From the NCBI RefSeq assembly GCF_009811555.1, contig NZ_BLIN01000003.1, forward strand, positions 1,612,001-1,676,000: 64,000 bases of DNA, in the 5' to 3' direction. A model generated the notes under the pieces. That model saw only the letters and a list, made by a program, of their open reading frames with translations, searched no databases and was not told the DNA's origin. A program made the position numbers and the translations under genes. The stretch is from Streptomyces caniferus. GTDB lineage: Bacteria > Actinomycetota > Actinomycetes > Streptomycetales > Streptomycetaceae. Shown in pieces: positions 23,744 to 32,780 of the stretch (within the stretch, counting starts at the first letter, position 1; each line of letters begins with the position of its first letter).

Positions 23744-24997
23744 TTACGGCCAGCCCTGCTTCACCTCGGCGGGGGCGGTGTTCCAGCTCTTGGGTATGAA
23801 CGTGACGACGTAGGTTCCGCGGTCGAAGTCCGCGTACCCCGCGGACCAGTTCCGGAACTTGCTCTCGTATACGTTCATGGGGCCCATGCCGTTGGGCGCG
23901 TGATAGTGGTTGGCGTGGGTCCATATGGTTTTGCCGGCATCCGCTTCTGCCTGAGCCCCGAACCAGCCGTAGTCGAAATTGACCCAACTTTCGCCAGGTT
24001 TGGCGGGACTGCGCGGAATATTCCTGTCCCTCGACATGTCCACCAGGCCTGTGCCCTGGTCGGGGCGGAAGGCATCCGGGTCGCCGTACTTCCTCTTGTC
24101 AGACGAGCCCCGCTGATCCTGCCCGCTCCAGAAGTGTTTCGAGTAGACCACCGCCTTCATCTCGGATGGGTCGTAGTTACCCCCATCCCTTTCCTTGAAG
24201 GACGGCGTATTCCTCAGCGCCGAGTAGAAGTTCGAGTGGCTGCCCTCGTAGAGCAGAGCGTCGTTTTTGTTCGTGAGCTCTGTCTTGAGGTGGTCGATGT
24301 AAGTCCCCTCGTCGTGCGCGTTTTCCAGGGCCTTGTTCATGACGGACGCCACCTCACGCGCCCGCTTGAAACCCTTCCCCTCGTCGAAACTGTCCTTGGC
24401 GATGCGTCCCTCGAACTCCGCCTGCGTCTCGTTGGGTCGTGGTCTGCTGTTTTCCAGGTCATTCTTGTACTTGCTCTCGTCGAAGAACGCGAACGCCAGT
24501 TTGTTCGTCGGGTAGGGGCCCGTATTGACCCAGGTGACGCCGACGCAGCCGTAGGACAACTGCTCCCGCTGCTCTTCGGTCATTTGCTGTTGGCTGCCGC
24601 CGCGTTGACTGTAGACCTGCTGCCACTTGCGTATGTAGTTGTTGACGACCGTAGTGGCCCGGCCCCCGTCAGCCCGGTACGCGTCTGGCATCCGGTTGAG
24701 CGGCTCGGCGGGAGGGGTCACCCTGTCGTCGGCAGCGTCGGGGGCCCGGAAGAGAGCAGTGGCGCTCGGCGGCAATTCCGCCGGAGAATTGCCAGGTTGA
24801 CCCGCAGTCAGAGCCCTTTTGTTCAGTGCGTTGATGTTCTTGACGTCCTCCGCCGTCAGGCCGTGCGTTTCGGCGTAGGACCCCTCCCATTCCTCGTCGC
24901 CGCCGCTGGCGGCATGGCTGACCGATGGCATGACTCCGGAGGCGCAAATCACCGCACCCACAGTGGCGAAGGCGAGTAAACTCCGGCGTTTGAACAT
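23744..24997 (-). CDS. Secreted protein-glutamine gamma-glutamyltransferase (microbial transglutaminase, zymogen)
   Basis: The 417-residue preproenzyme cross-links proteins through Gln and Lys side chains without calcium. Residues 1-29 are a signal peptide (KRR, hydrophobic core, SHAAS). The activation pro-peptide runs to about 90, and the mature enzyme begins near DDRVTPPAEPLNRMPD. Catalytic Cys151 lies in LSYGCVGVTWVN (Cys64 in mature numbering); the Asp and His of the triad lie in VNFDYGWFGAQ and THANHYHAPNG. The loop HAPNGMGPM appears one residue shorter than I recall in close relatives. ATG 24997 with AAGGGAG 12 bases upstream is chosen; in-frame upstream codons lack secretion features. 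Related streptomycete enzymes act in aerial growth. Confidence 0.96.
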   Translation of the reverse strand: MFKRRSLLAFATVGAVICASGVMPSVSHAASGGDEEWEGSYAETHGLTAEDVKNINALNKRALTAGQPGNSPAELPPSATALFRAPDAADDRVTPPAEPLNRMPDAYRADGGRATTVVNNYIRKWQQVYSQRGGSQQQMTEEQREQLSYGCVGVTWVNTGPYPTNKLAFAFFDESKYKNDLENSRPRPNETQAEFEGRIAKDSFDEGKGFKRAREVASVMNKALENAHDEGTYIDHLKTELTNKNDALLYEGSHSNFYSALRNTPSFKERDGGNYDPSEMKAVVYSKHFWSGQDQRGSSDKRKYGDPDAFRPDQGTGLVDMSRDRNIPRSPAKPGESWVNFDYGWFGAQAEADAGKTIWTHANHYHAPNGMGPMNVYESKFRNWSAGYADFDRGTYVVTFIPKSWNTAPAEVKQGWP

Positions 24998-25254
24998 GGA
25001 AATCAGTAACTCCCTTGTTGTGGATTGTCGTGAAACGGGACATGCGGGCGAACGACGCAATGAGGGGTTTGCGGTAAACAGCCGCTCCGGGCCTCAGCCG
25101 CGCCGTCCTGGGTCACTGCGCCGGCGGCAGGAAGGAACGCCACGAGGCGGAAGGAGATGCGGCTAAGGCGGGAGATGGCGGTGGCAGTGCGGTCGTCGCC
25201 GGTCATGACCTGGTGTCCGGCGGGCCGCCCGGGTCGGGCGGCATTGGCGCCTCG

Positions 25255-25512
25255 CTACATCAGCCTCGCCGCCGAGCGGACGACGCGGGCCCGGCCCGAA
25301 GGGCCGGGGTCGCTGTAGCGGACCTCGACGCGCGGGTGGGAGCGCATGAAGTCGGTGTCGAACAGGCGGACCTGGCTGGGATGCCCGAGAGCGGCGGTCG
25401 CCGGGGCGACAGGGGTCGGGGCGGCCGCCTGGGCTCCCTGGGCGAGGGGCAGCGCGGGGGCCGCGGTGACGGCAACGGCAGGGAGAGCGCGGAAAGCGGT
25501 TGGGCGTATCAC
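25255..25512 (-). CDS. Small putative secreted protein, 85 residues
   Basis: GTG 25512 follows AGGAG by 8 bases. The N terminus (IRPTAFRALPAVAVTAAPAL...AQGAQAAAP) has a basic start, an Ala-rich hydrophobic stretch and a likely cleavage after AQA. The remaining 50 residues (HPSQVRLFDTDFMRSHPRV, RVVRSAARLM) match no family I know and may be a truncated exported protein. It lies upstream of the transglutaminase on the same strand with 257 bases between. Confidence 0.5.
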   Translation of the reverse strand: MIRPTAFRALPAVAVTAAPALPLAQGAQAAAPTPVAPATAALGHPSQVRLFDTDFMRSHPRVEVRYSDPGPSGRARVVRSAARLM

Positions 25513-25530
25513 GTATCGACTCCTGGATGA

Positions 25531-26441
25531 GTGATCAGGTTGATACGAGCAGTGATCATGTCCCCGCGCCGGCTCCCTGGCAACGTCGCGGTTTCAAAGT
25601 CGGCCAATCTGTCACGTAGGCCGTATCCGGCCATGCAGGAGCCGGCCCGCGGGGAGGCGATGGGGCGGCGTTTCCCCTGCTGGTGGCGTGTGGTTCGCAG
25701 CGAGGCCGGTACCGATGTTGTCGAGAATCCCACGGCGCGGTGGAAGCCGTCGTCGCCCGGGACGAAGAGCCCCGTTCAGCGGGCGAACCGGCTGTGGGAG
25801 CTCCGCCAACACGCTTCGGGGCCGCAGTCGAAGGGCCATCGCCCACCCGAAGTACTGGAAGGTCTTCGCCACTCGCATCGGCGGACCCCTCGCTCGTCTG
25901 GGGTCATCCGTCCCGCAGTGCGTCGAGCCGGCCCGGGGCAGGGAGATCAGCCGGGTGCGGTCCTTCCATCCCTCGTCTGATGCACTGCGCTGCCAGCCTG
26001 CGAGCCGTGCAACAGATGAGCCTCACCTGGCCCGGCGCATGCTGCGCTGCACCCACCGCGGCCGGGAGCGGGTCATCGCCTGGAAGCCCGCCGATCACGC
26101 GGCAGCGAGCTGGGGGTTCCTCCCGGGCATGGAGCCGGTCACCGCCTCGGGACAACCGGTGGGCAAGTCAGGCAGCGCGGGCCGGAGGCAGCGGTGCGTC
26201 GCAGGAGCACGATCCTGCGGTGCACCGTGGGTGGCTGGGGAGGTGACTTCAGGTCTCACCGGCGGGTCCGGTGGGGGCGGGTAGTGGTGGTGGCTCGCAG
26301 TGGCCCGAGCCACAAGTACGGGCCCGGGCGAGTGCGACCGGTATCCGACGATGCCGAGGTGAGTGGGGTTCGACAGGACTTCGGTACGGTCGCCGCACTG
26401 CCCGGTCCCGCGTGGCTGAACGCCCCGCCGCGGGCGAGGGG
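25531..26441. other. 900-base region without a supported gene
   Basis: Overlapping open frames occur on both strands, but none has a ribosome site together with consistent codon bias or a recognisable motif. It may be eroded coding sequence. Confidence 0.3.
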
Positions 26442-27203
26442 TTATGGCTCGATGGTGAGGGGCTTCTCGGCGCGCAGGTCGCTGACGAAGCCGTCCTTGA
26501 CGACACGGATCCAGTAGGCATGCGTACGGGCCGCAGGGGGGATGTCGGAGTCACGCTCCAGCTTGCGGTCCATCGATGTGGCGCCGACCTGTACGTCGTG
26601 TCGGAACGTGTAGGGATGCCACAGTCCGATCTCGCTGCTGTAGAAGGGCTTTCGCTCCATCAAGAGGACCTGGTCCGGATGGTCCGCAGCCGGTTTCCAG
26701 GTGACGCGGACGGTGTTCGCGCCGAGGCGGTCGATGGACGTCATCGCCGGTGCCTTGGGCATCACGTCCAAGCCGGGCAGCGGGGAGATGTTCGAGCCGG
26801 ACAGGTCGATGCCGTAGGAGCCGCGGTCGGGCGGCATCGCGGCATCAGGGTTGTGTTGCCGCATCCATTCCAGAGGGGCTCGCAGCTCGGTCCACGGTCC
26901 CATCAGCGACGTCATACCGTTCGCCAAGACGTGGCCGGGCCGGCCCTGGCCGCCACTGACCCAGTCGTCGGCCGGCCACCCCTCGACGAATCCCGACTCC
27001 ATCGCGTAGGCGCCGAACCCGTGTTGCTCAACCAGGTACCGCGTCAGGCGGTGGCACAGCTGGTACGACTCGCGGTTGGAGTGCGCGTTCTCACCGATCG
27101 CTACCACCCTCGCGTCGCCGATCGCCTCATCCAGCCATGCCAGGTCCTCCTGCGGCCGTTCCGGGCCCAGAGTGCGCAGTAGTCGTACCGCCTTGGTGCT
27201 CAA
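26442..27203 (-). pseudogene. Erythromycin esterase N-terminal part joined to an unrelated Fn3-like tail
   Basis: Residues 1-150 match the erythromycin-esterase family (EreA/B-like hydrolases): VVAIGENAHSNRESYQL, GFGAYAMESGFVEGW, NGMTSLMGPWTELRAPLEWM and YGIDLSGSNISPLPGLD. Intact enzymes are about 400 residues. Here homology ends at PGLDV, and about 100 residues of a beta-rich fibronectin-III-like domain (VRVTWKPAADHPDQVLLMER, THAYWIRVVKDG) follow in frame. A deletion has probably fused two genes; catalytic residues of the esterase C-terminal half are lost. The start is uncertain (TTG 27203). The ORF is open, so a chimeric protein could be made, but it is unlikely to cleave macrolides. Confidence 0.72.
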
Positions 27204-27372
27204 CCGGGCCCGCGATCTTTTTCCCGACCGAGAACCATCGCGATACGGCCACCAGTGGTGAGTTGGACGGGCGGTGATGCCGGCGGAAGGTAGAGACCTA
27301 CCGGCTGCGCCGTTCGGATCGTGTCGGGCACACGAAAGGCTGAGCGGGACCGCCCAGTGCAGTGTTCAGGAG

Positions 27373-27909
27373 CTACGGGAAGGGTTCGGTCAAAAGGATC
27401 TGGTTCCGCTCATGGTCAACCATGGCGATCTGTACGGACATCTCCTGACCCTGGCGGAAGGACTCCGCGGGCGCTGCCAACCCGGTGAGCGGAACGAGTC
27501 CCTCGACGCAGTCGGCGAGGCGCACGAAGATGCCGATGGACGCGATCTTCGTGACGCGTCCGCCGACGACCTGACCGACGCGAAAGCGAGGCAGGAGGTC
27601 TTCGTGCTCGGTCCACTCGCCGAGCACGATTCCCACCTGGTGATTGTGGTCGGCGTGCCAAACGACCTCGCCGGTGACGCGCTGCCCCACGGTTGGCAAC
27701 TCCATGCACCTGGGCATTCTGTCGATCCTGGCCAGGCCCACGGCGTTGGGGCGGTCGTCGATGGCGAGGAAGACACCGAATGGCTGCCGGCCGATGACCT
27801 CGCCGGCGATGCGAGTACCGACAGGCAGAACGCGGACGGTCTCGGACCAGGCCGAAGCCACGTCGGGCACGCGCCTGCCGTTCTCCCCAGGCCAGGAGTA
27901 CTCACTCAT
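27373..27909 (-). CDS. S1 RNA-binding domain protein, two S1 motifs
   Basis: The 178-residue protein carries two S1-like OB folds: LPVGTRIAGEVIGRQPFGVF near residue 25 and FRVGQVVGGRVTKIASIGIF near 110, the second followed by VEGLVPLTGL and SVQIAMVDHERNQILLTEP. S1 folds bind single-stranded RNA and occur in translation or RNA-decay factors; a specific role cannot be given. ATG 27909 is chosen because upstream codons are not S1-like and the protein then starts compactly. Confidence 0.88.
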   Translation of the reverse strand: MSEYSWPGENGRRVPDVASAWSETVRVLPVGTRIAGEVIGRQPFGVFLAIDDRPNAVGLARIDRMPRCMELPTVGQRVTGEVVWHADHNHQVGIVLGEWTEHEDLLPRFRVGQVVGGRVTKIASIGIFVRLADCVEGLVPLTGLAAPAESFRQGQEMSVQIAMVDHERNQILLTEPFP

Positions 27910-28258
27910 TCGCAGATCATGGCATGGGCCGGTCGTTGCCCGGAGAAGCGTCATTATTGTCGCTTCTGCGCACCGCTCACGCTCAGGTGTGCGCCCCCGG
28001 GGTCGCATCGGATGACTATGGGTGGGACCGTGGAAGAAACCTGGTCAACGCGGGGAAATAGAGTTTTCGGCGCTACGGGGCTGATCTTCGTTTCCTCGCC
28101 TGCCGAGCGTGCGCGAGCCGTCTTTGGCTCTCCAAGGAGATGCCACGCGGTGCACCGCGGCAGTGGGCAGCGGCCGACCCGAACCTGACATCGTGGCTGC
28201 CATCCTGGAAGAACCGGGCCCCCTTGTGCATACCTCCGCATGACAATCGGTGACGATC

Positions 28259-28813
28259 ATGATCGCGTCGACTTTGATCACTTTCGGTCATGGCACATTG
28301 GAGCGAGCACAGCTGCTTGATCTACTGCAAGGAGCGGGCGTGATGTCGGTGGTCGATGTGCGTATCGGCCCTGGAAGCCGCCGCAATCCACACTTGTCCC
28401 GAGGCCGTCTTGCGCAATGGATGCCTCAGGCCGGAATTTCCTACCGCTGGGAACAGGCCCTGGGGGGCTTCCGCAAAGCCGCGCCTGATTCACCGGACGT
28501 CATCTGGCGCAACGCATCGTTCCGGGGTTACGCCGCCTACACACGCGACCCCGCCTTCGTCACCGCGATGGACAAGCTGCTCCAAGACGCCCTCGCGCCC
28601 CGTACGGCAGTGATGTGCAGCGAAGCCGTTTGGTGGCGCTGCCACCGGCGCCTCATCGCAGACTTCGCCGTCGTGGCCCGAGGTGTCACCGTGCTGCACC
28701 TGATGCATGACAAGCGGCTCGTAGCTCATGCACCGACACCCGGGCTGCGTCAGCGTCCCGATGGCCTTCTCGTCTACGACGACACCGCAGCAGTACTGCC
28801 CAAAGACCGGTGA
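28259..28813 (+). CDS. DUF488 family protein
   Basis: The 184-residue protein shows the DUF488 signature: TFGHGTLERAQLLDLLQGAGV, VVDVRIGPGSRRNPHLSR, an ALGGFRK motif and the terminal AVMCSEAVWWRCHRRLIADF, with a Cys and paired Arg likely in an active site. Function is unknown, though conserved Cys/His suggests an enzyme or metal site. ATG 28259 is preferred over GTG 28250, which has no better ribosome site. It is divergent from the S1-domain gene. Confidence 0.92.
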   Translation: MIASTLITFGHGTLERAQLLDLLQGAGVMSVVDVRIGPGSRRNPHLSRGRLAQWMPQAGISYRWEQALGGFRKAAPDSPDVIWRNASFRGYAAYTRDPAFVTAMDKLLQDALAPRTAVMCSEAVWWRCHRRLIADFAVVARGVTVLHLMHDKRLVAHAPTPGLRQRPDGLLVYDDTAAVLPKDR

Positions 28814-29082
28814 AGACGGGACCCTGGGTGTCCTTGTTCAAGAGCCTGCGTGCTCGTTGCCTCCGACTGCAGGCGAACCGCAGACCGTTCCGGCTCACGC
28901 GCCGGATGGCGCCATGCTGCTGCCGCGGGGCCCGGCGGAGTCCGCTCGTTCGAGCGGCTCACATAGTCGCGATCGCCGCCTGAACGCATCCGCGTTGCGG
29001 TGTTCCCTTCCGCCGCGGTGGGGCGACTGCTCCAAGTGGGCGCCATCCATTCGCCGGCATCCAGCTCCGTGGGTGTGATGGG

Positions 29083-29274
29083 GTGCGGCCTCTCGTCAGT
29101 ATCGGCGGGCGAGGCCTTGCCACCATCAACTCACTGATCAAGAACCTCTCCAGCCTCGCGCCCGGGTCCGTGCGCAGCCTCCTCACCACCGTGCTGGAGC
29201 AGCTCAAGGGTGGTCAGCGCAAGGCTCTGCTCGCGTTGATCATCGGGGTTGCCGTGGCTCTGTGGTCCGGCTAG
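29083..29274 (+). CDS. Possible small membrane-associated protein, 63 residues
   Basis: A GTG-started frame reads LATINSLIKNLSSLAPGSV then ends in a hydrophobic segment (ALLALIIGVAVALWSG). The amino-acid mix is protein-like and differs from typical shadow frames, but there is no good ribosome site and no family match, so it is only a candidate. Confidence 0.3.
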   Translation: MRPLVSIGGRGLATINSLIKNLSSLAPGSVRSLLTTVLEQLKGGQRKALLALIIGVAVALWSG

Positions 29275-29544
29275 GTCGCCGCCTTCATACGGGCGGCCCA
29301 TGCGGTCTGCGACGTCGGTGAGGGCCGGCCGGTGTGGAAACGCTGCCAGCCCGTCTCGGCATGCAACGCAGGGCCGGGGAAGGAGAGTTGCGAGGCATCG
29401 GGCACGGCTCTGGTCCACTTCGTGTGGTGCACGTACGCAGGGGTGAGTCCGGCGGACGGCGTCGCGGAGCCAGTGGTGCGCTGTCGGCTGTGTGTGTGGG
29501 CCAGGCCAGCTCCATGAGGCCCTTCGCCATGATGGGGGTGATGC

Positions 29545-29640
29545 GTTGACGGACTCGATCGCGGTGGTCGTGCCGACGGTGCGGCGGAGCTCGGTGCCGA
29601 AGCACCGGAACGGGGTGAACTCTTCCCGCCCGTCCGGCGA
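29545..29640 (-). pseudogene. IS256 (Mutator) transposase fragment
   Basis: The minus strand reads EEFTPFRCFGTELRRTVGTT and AIESVN, the conserved stretch of IS256 transposases before their C-terminal domain. Only about 32 codons remain. Protein-like runs at 29280-29540 in shifting frames may belong to the same relic. Confidence 0.5.
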
Positions 29641-29647
29641 GGCGAAG

Positions 29648-30616
29648 TCAGGTAGGGGTCGAGTCGCGGTGGCCTTCTTCTTGTGGTCCGCGTGGGCCGA
29701 GCCGGTGGTCGAGCGCGGCACCGACGTCGGGGCAGTTCGTGCGGATGACGTCGAGGAAGGCGTTCAGTGCCGGGGAGCGGTCCCGGGCTTGGAAGGACAG
29801 GACCAGATCGGGCAGAGGTGTGCGCGGGGTCACCTCGCAGAACCACGTGCCCCGTCGTGGGGCCGTCAGCATGCGGGAGGGTCCCAGACCGACGCCCACC
29901 CCGCAGGCGGCGAGGCCGATGATGGTGTGGATGTCCCTCGCGACGGTCGCGCCGGAGAGCGCCGGGGAGTCCTTGCCCAGCAGGGTCCGCAGCCCAGTGA
30001 TGACGGCGGGCTCGTCCTCGCCCGGCGCCACGATCAGCGCCTGTCGCCGCAGCTGGTCCACGTCCACCGACGACTGCCCCGCGTACGGGTGCGTGCTGCT
30101 CACGACTGCGACCAGGTGGTCATGTCCGATCGGGACCGATACCAACTGCTCGGCCCCGACGCCCCGTGGGCGGCCGAGGCCGATCGCCACGTCCAGTTCG
30201 CCGGCGACGAGCGCGGCCGTGCTGCGGTTGGTCGCCATCTCGTGCAGTTCCAGCCGCACCTCGGGCCGTTCACGACCGAACCGGCCCAGGACGTCCGGCA
30301 GGGGTTCGAGCAGCGCCGAGGCGATGAACCCCAGGCGCAGCCGGCCCGTCTCGCCGCGTGCTGCCCTGGCCGCGTCGACCGAGGCCGCCGTGATCTCGTC
30401 GAGCGCCCTGCGGGCCCGGGCGAGGAAGGCCGCGCCCGCAGCCGTCGGGAACACCCCCTGGCGGGTGCGGTCGAACAAGCGGGCGCCCACTTCCCGTTCG
30501 AGGTCGGCGATCTGCTTGGACAGCGGAGGCTGCGCGATGCCCAGCGCACCGGCCGCCCGGCCGAAGTGTGCGTGCTCGGCGAGGGTCAGTGCGTATCGCA
30601 GGTGCCGCGCCTCCAT
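29648..30616 (-). CDS. LysR-family transcriptional regulator
   Basis: The 322-residue protein has the LysR N-terminal helix-turn-helix (HLRYALTLAEHAHFGRAAGA, QPPLSKQIADLEREVGARLF) and a periplasmic-binding-type effector domain (LRLGFIASALLEPLPDVLG, LVAVVSSTHPYAG). ATG 30616 follows GGAGAGG. It is divergent from the alpha/beta-hydrolase gene, 92 bases apart, and likely regulates it together with itself. The effector is unknown. Confidence 0.94.
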   Translation of the reverse strand: MEARHLRYALTLAEHAHFGRAAGALGIAQPPLSKQIADLEREVGARLFDRTRQGVFPTAAGAAFLARARRALDEITAASVDAARAARGETGRLRLGFIASALLEPLPDVLGRFGRERPEVRLELHEMATNRSTAALVAGELDVAIGLGRPRGVGAEQLVSVPIGHDHLVAVVSSTHPYAGQSSVDVDQLRRQALIVAPGEDEPAVITGLRTLLGKDSPALSGATVARDIHTIIGLAACGVGVGLGPSRMLTAPRRGTWFCEVTPRTPLPDLVLSFQARDRSPALNAFLDVIRTNCPDVGAALDHRLGPRGPQEEGHRDSTPT

Positions 30617-30708
30617 ATCAGCCTCTCCGTCATATCTCACATGTATCGTCGGCCAGCTTGCCAGATCTTTCGCTGGATGATCGGGACAGGGTCGCATGGA
30701 ATGCGGTC

Positions 30709-31554
30709 ATGACCGATTTTTCCTCCACAGACACCGTCTTCGTCTTCGTGCACGGGGCCTGGCACGGCTCCGGGCAGTGGGCGGCGACGCAGCGAGCACT
30801 CGCACGACTCGGTGCCGCGAGCATGGCCATCGACTTGCCGGGGCACGGCTTCGACGCGCCACTGCCCGGCGGATACCTCCAGCCGGGCCAGCCGGGCCTG
30901 TTGACCGAGAGGTCCGCGCTCGCCACCGTGACGATGGACGACAGCGCCGAGGCCGTGCTGGACACGCTGCGCCAGGCTCGCCACCACCGTCGTGTGGTGC
31001 TCGTCGCGCACAGCGCGGGCGGCGGCCCCGCGTCGCTGGCCGCCGAGCGCGCACCCGAACTCGTCGACGAGATCGTCTATCTCTCGGCCTTCGTGCCCGC
31101 CGGACGGCCCCGGTTCTTCGACTATCTCGGCTCGCCCGAGAACGCCACGGCACGAGGCCAGAGCCTCAACCTGGGCGACCCCGGGGTACTGGGCGCCGTG
31201 CGGATCAACCCGCTCTCGCAGGATCCCGCCTACGTCGAGGAACTGCGGCAGACCCACTACCACGACACCCCCCTGGACCGCTTCGACCGCTGGCGCTCGG
31301 CACTGAGCCCCGATCTGCCGCTGGCGATCCCCACCACCCCGGTCATCGTGACCCCGGGCCGGTGGGGGCGCGTCCCGCGGACCTTCCTGCGCTGCGCGGA
31401 CGACCGGGCGCTGCCGGCGGCCGTGCAGGATCTGATGATCGCGGAAGCCGACCGGGCCATGCCCGGCAACCCGTTCACCGTGCGCACCCTCCCGGGCAGC
31501 CACAGCCCGTTCGCCGCCCGGCCCCGTGAGCTCGCCGCGGCTCTGCTGCCGTGA
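30709..31554 (+). CDS. Alpha/beta-fold hydrolase
   Basis: The 281-residue protein has the oxyanion motif FVHGAWHGSGQW, the nucleophile elbow VAHSAGG with catalytic Ser near residue 102, and the catalytic His in LPGSHSPF close to the C terminus. It resembles esterases of the salicylate-esterase/hydroxynitrile-lyase group. ATG 30709 lies opposite the LysR gene. Its stop overlaps the GTG of a truncated MFS transporter (GTGA, 31551-31554), so hydrolase and exporter once formed a coupled pair under LysR control. Confidence 0.93.
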   Translation: MTDFSSTDTVFVFVHGAWHGSGQWAATQRALARLGAASMAIDLPGHGFDAPLPGGYLQPGQPGLLTERSALATVTMDDSAEAVLDTLRQARHHRRVVLVAHSAGGGPASLAAERAPELVDEIVYLSAFVPAGRPRFFDYLGSPENATARGQSLNLGDPGVLGAVRINPLSQDPAYVEELRQTHYHDTPLDRFDRWRSALSPDLPLAIPTTPVIVTPGRWGRVPRTFLRCADDRALPAAVQDLMIAEADRAMPGNPFTVRTLPGSHSPFAARPRELAAALLP

Positions 31555-31682
31555 GCGGCGGACGCCTCGTGCTGCCGGTGGTGCTCAGCGCCACTTTCGT
31601 GCAGCTGCTCAACGTCACTGTCGCCCAGGTCGCCGCGCCGGTGATCCAGGCCGGTCTGGGCGCCGGCCCGGGCGCCTCGTAG
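31551..31682 (+). pseudogene. MFS (DHA2-type) transporter, first 43 codons
   Basis: GTG 31551 overlaps the hydrolase stop. The codons encode the first transmembrane helix of a drug-type major facilitator (VLPVVLSATFVQLLNVTVAQ, APVIQAGLG). At 31680-31682 a TAG stands where relatives have Trp (AS-W-VV), and similarity vanishes shortly after as the next fragment begins. Nonsense mutation plus truncation leave no functional exporter. Confidence 0.62.
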
Positions 31683-31720
31683 GTGGTGGGCAGGTGTCTG
31701 GCGGGGGCTTGCTGAGGGGA

Positions 31721-31965
31721 TTAGATCCGCGAGTTGCGCATCGACTGCCACACTGCGCCGGCCAGCGCCCGCGTCGCCCGGGGGGACCGACAGCCCTTCG
31801 TGTTCGCTGTAGAGCTCCCAGTTGTACGGGACCAGCGACAGCTTGTGGGAGGACAGCGATCCCGCCTGGTGGGCCCGGTACACGGCAAGCGGCTCGGGAA
31901 GGCCCCGGGCGTCAGCGCCGTCACGCATGATCGACGGCCACAGGGCGTAGTCCTGTCTCTTGGAC
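31721..31965 (-). pseudogene. Glycosyltransferase family 2, C-terminal fragment with frameshift
   Basis: Minus-strand codons SKRQDYALWPSIMRDGADA and LAVYRAHQAGSLSSHKLSL fit the acceptor-site region and tail of GT2 enzymes (ED/QD...W motif, then YR.H..S.S..K). Near 31790 the frame shifts, and the tail RATRALAGAVWQSMRNSRI ends in TAA at 31721. It is squeezed between the MFS relic and the IS110 end. Confidence 0.6.
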
Positions 31966-31969
31966 GCCC

Positions 31970-32780
31970 CTATGACAGGAGGCCGTTGGATACCGGTCGG
32001 ACCAGGTTGAACACCTCGCGGGCGGCGTAGCGTTTGCGGCATCGGACGATTTCGCGTCGGGTCTTGCCCTCCTTGGTGCGGCGTTCGCAGTAGTTCTGGG
32101 TGCGTGGGTCGATGCGCAGGCGGGTCTGCACGATCCGGTGGAGGGCGGCGTTGGCCTGCCGGTCGCCGCCGCGGTTGAGGCGACGGTACTGCCGAGTGCC
32201 CGAGGAGCGTTCTACGGGGCTGACCCCGCACAGCGCGGCGAAGGACGCCTCACTGTGCAGACGTTCCGGGTTGTCCCCCATCGTGATCAGCAAAGTGACG
32301 GCCGTGTCCGGACCGATGCCCACCACAGTGAGCAACTGCGGCGCGTGGCGTTCCGCAAGCAGAGCCATGCGGCGTTCCAGATCCTGGATCTGCTCGGTGA
32401 GCTGCCCGATTCGCTGAGCCACCAGGCACAGGGGCATACGGGTGGCCTGCAGCACCGCCTCTTCCTCGCCCTCGTCGTTCTTGCTGTCGTCGGCGAACCG
32501 TGCGCAGGTACGGAAGAGTTCCGCATTGTTAAGCCCGGCCAGCTCTTCCCGCAGATTCGGGTCGGCGGCAACGAGGACGGCCTTGAGCTGATTGATCGCC
32601 TGGGTGCGGGCCTTGACCGCCGCCCCTTGGTGAGTTTTTACATCCGGGCGATCTGCACTGGTCCGTCGCCGGACTTGGCCCGGGCGCGTGCCCGCCCGCT
32701 CAGCGCCGCCCGGGCCGCGTTCTGGGCATCGAGCGGATCCGATTTGCCGCGCTGACGGCGGTCGGTCCGGTCGGGCCGGT
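31970..32780 (-). pseudogene. IS110-family transposase, 5'-truncated and frameshifted
   Basis: The C-terminal two thirds are clear: AVKARTQAINQLKAVLVAAD, LLTVVGIGPDTAVTLLITMG, SFAALCGVSPVERSSG, RQANAALHRIVQTRLRIDPR and the tail YAAREVFNLVRPV. Near 32640 the frame breaks and an in-frame stop appears; before it the other frame reads LFDVNRPDRTDRRQRGKSDP, the end of the N-terminal RuvC-like DEDD domain. The first 80-100 residues are missing at 32780, where the aldo/keto reductase gene ends. Inactive. Confidence 0.87.

Noticed and set aside
25688..26284. 198-codon plus-strand frame between the small secreted protein and the esterase chimera
   Set aside because: Arg/Ser/Pro-rich composition, no start signal and no family resemblance; treated as non-coding.
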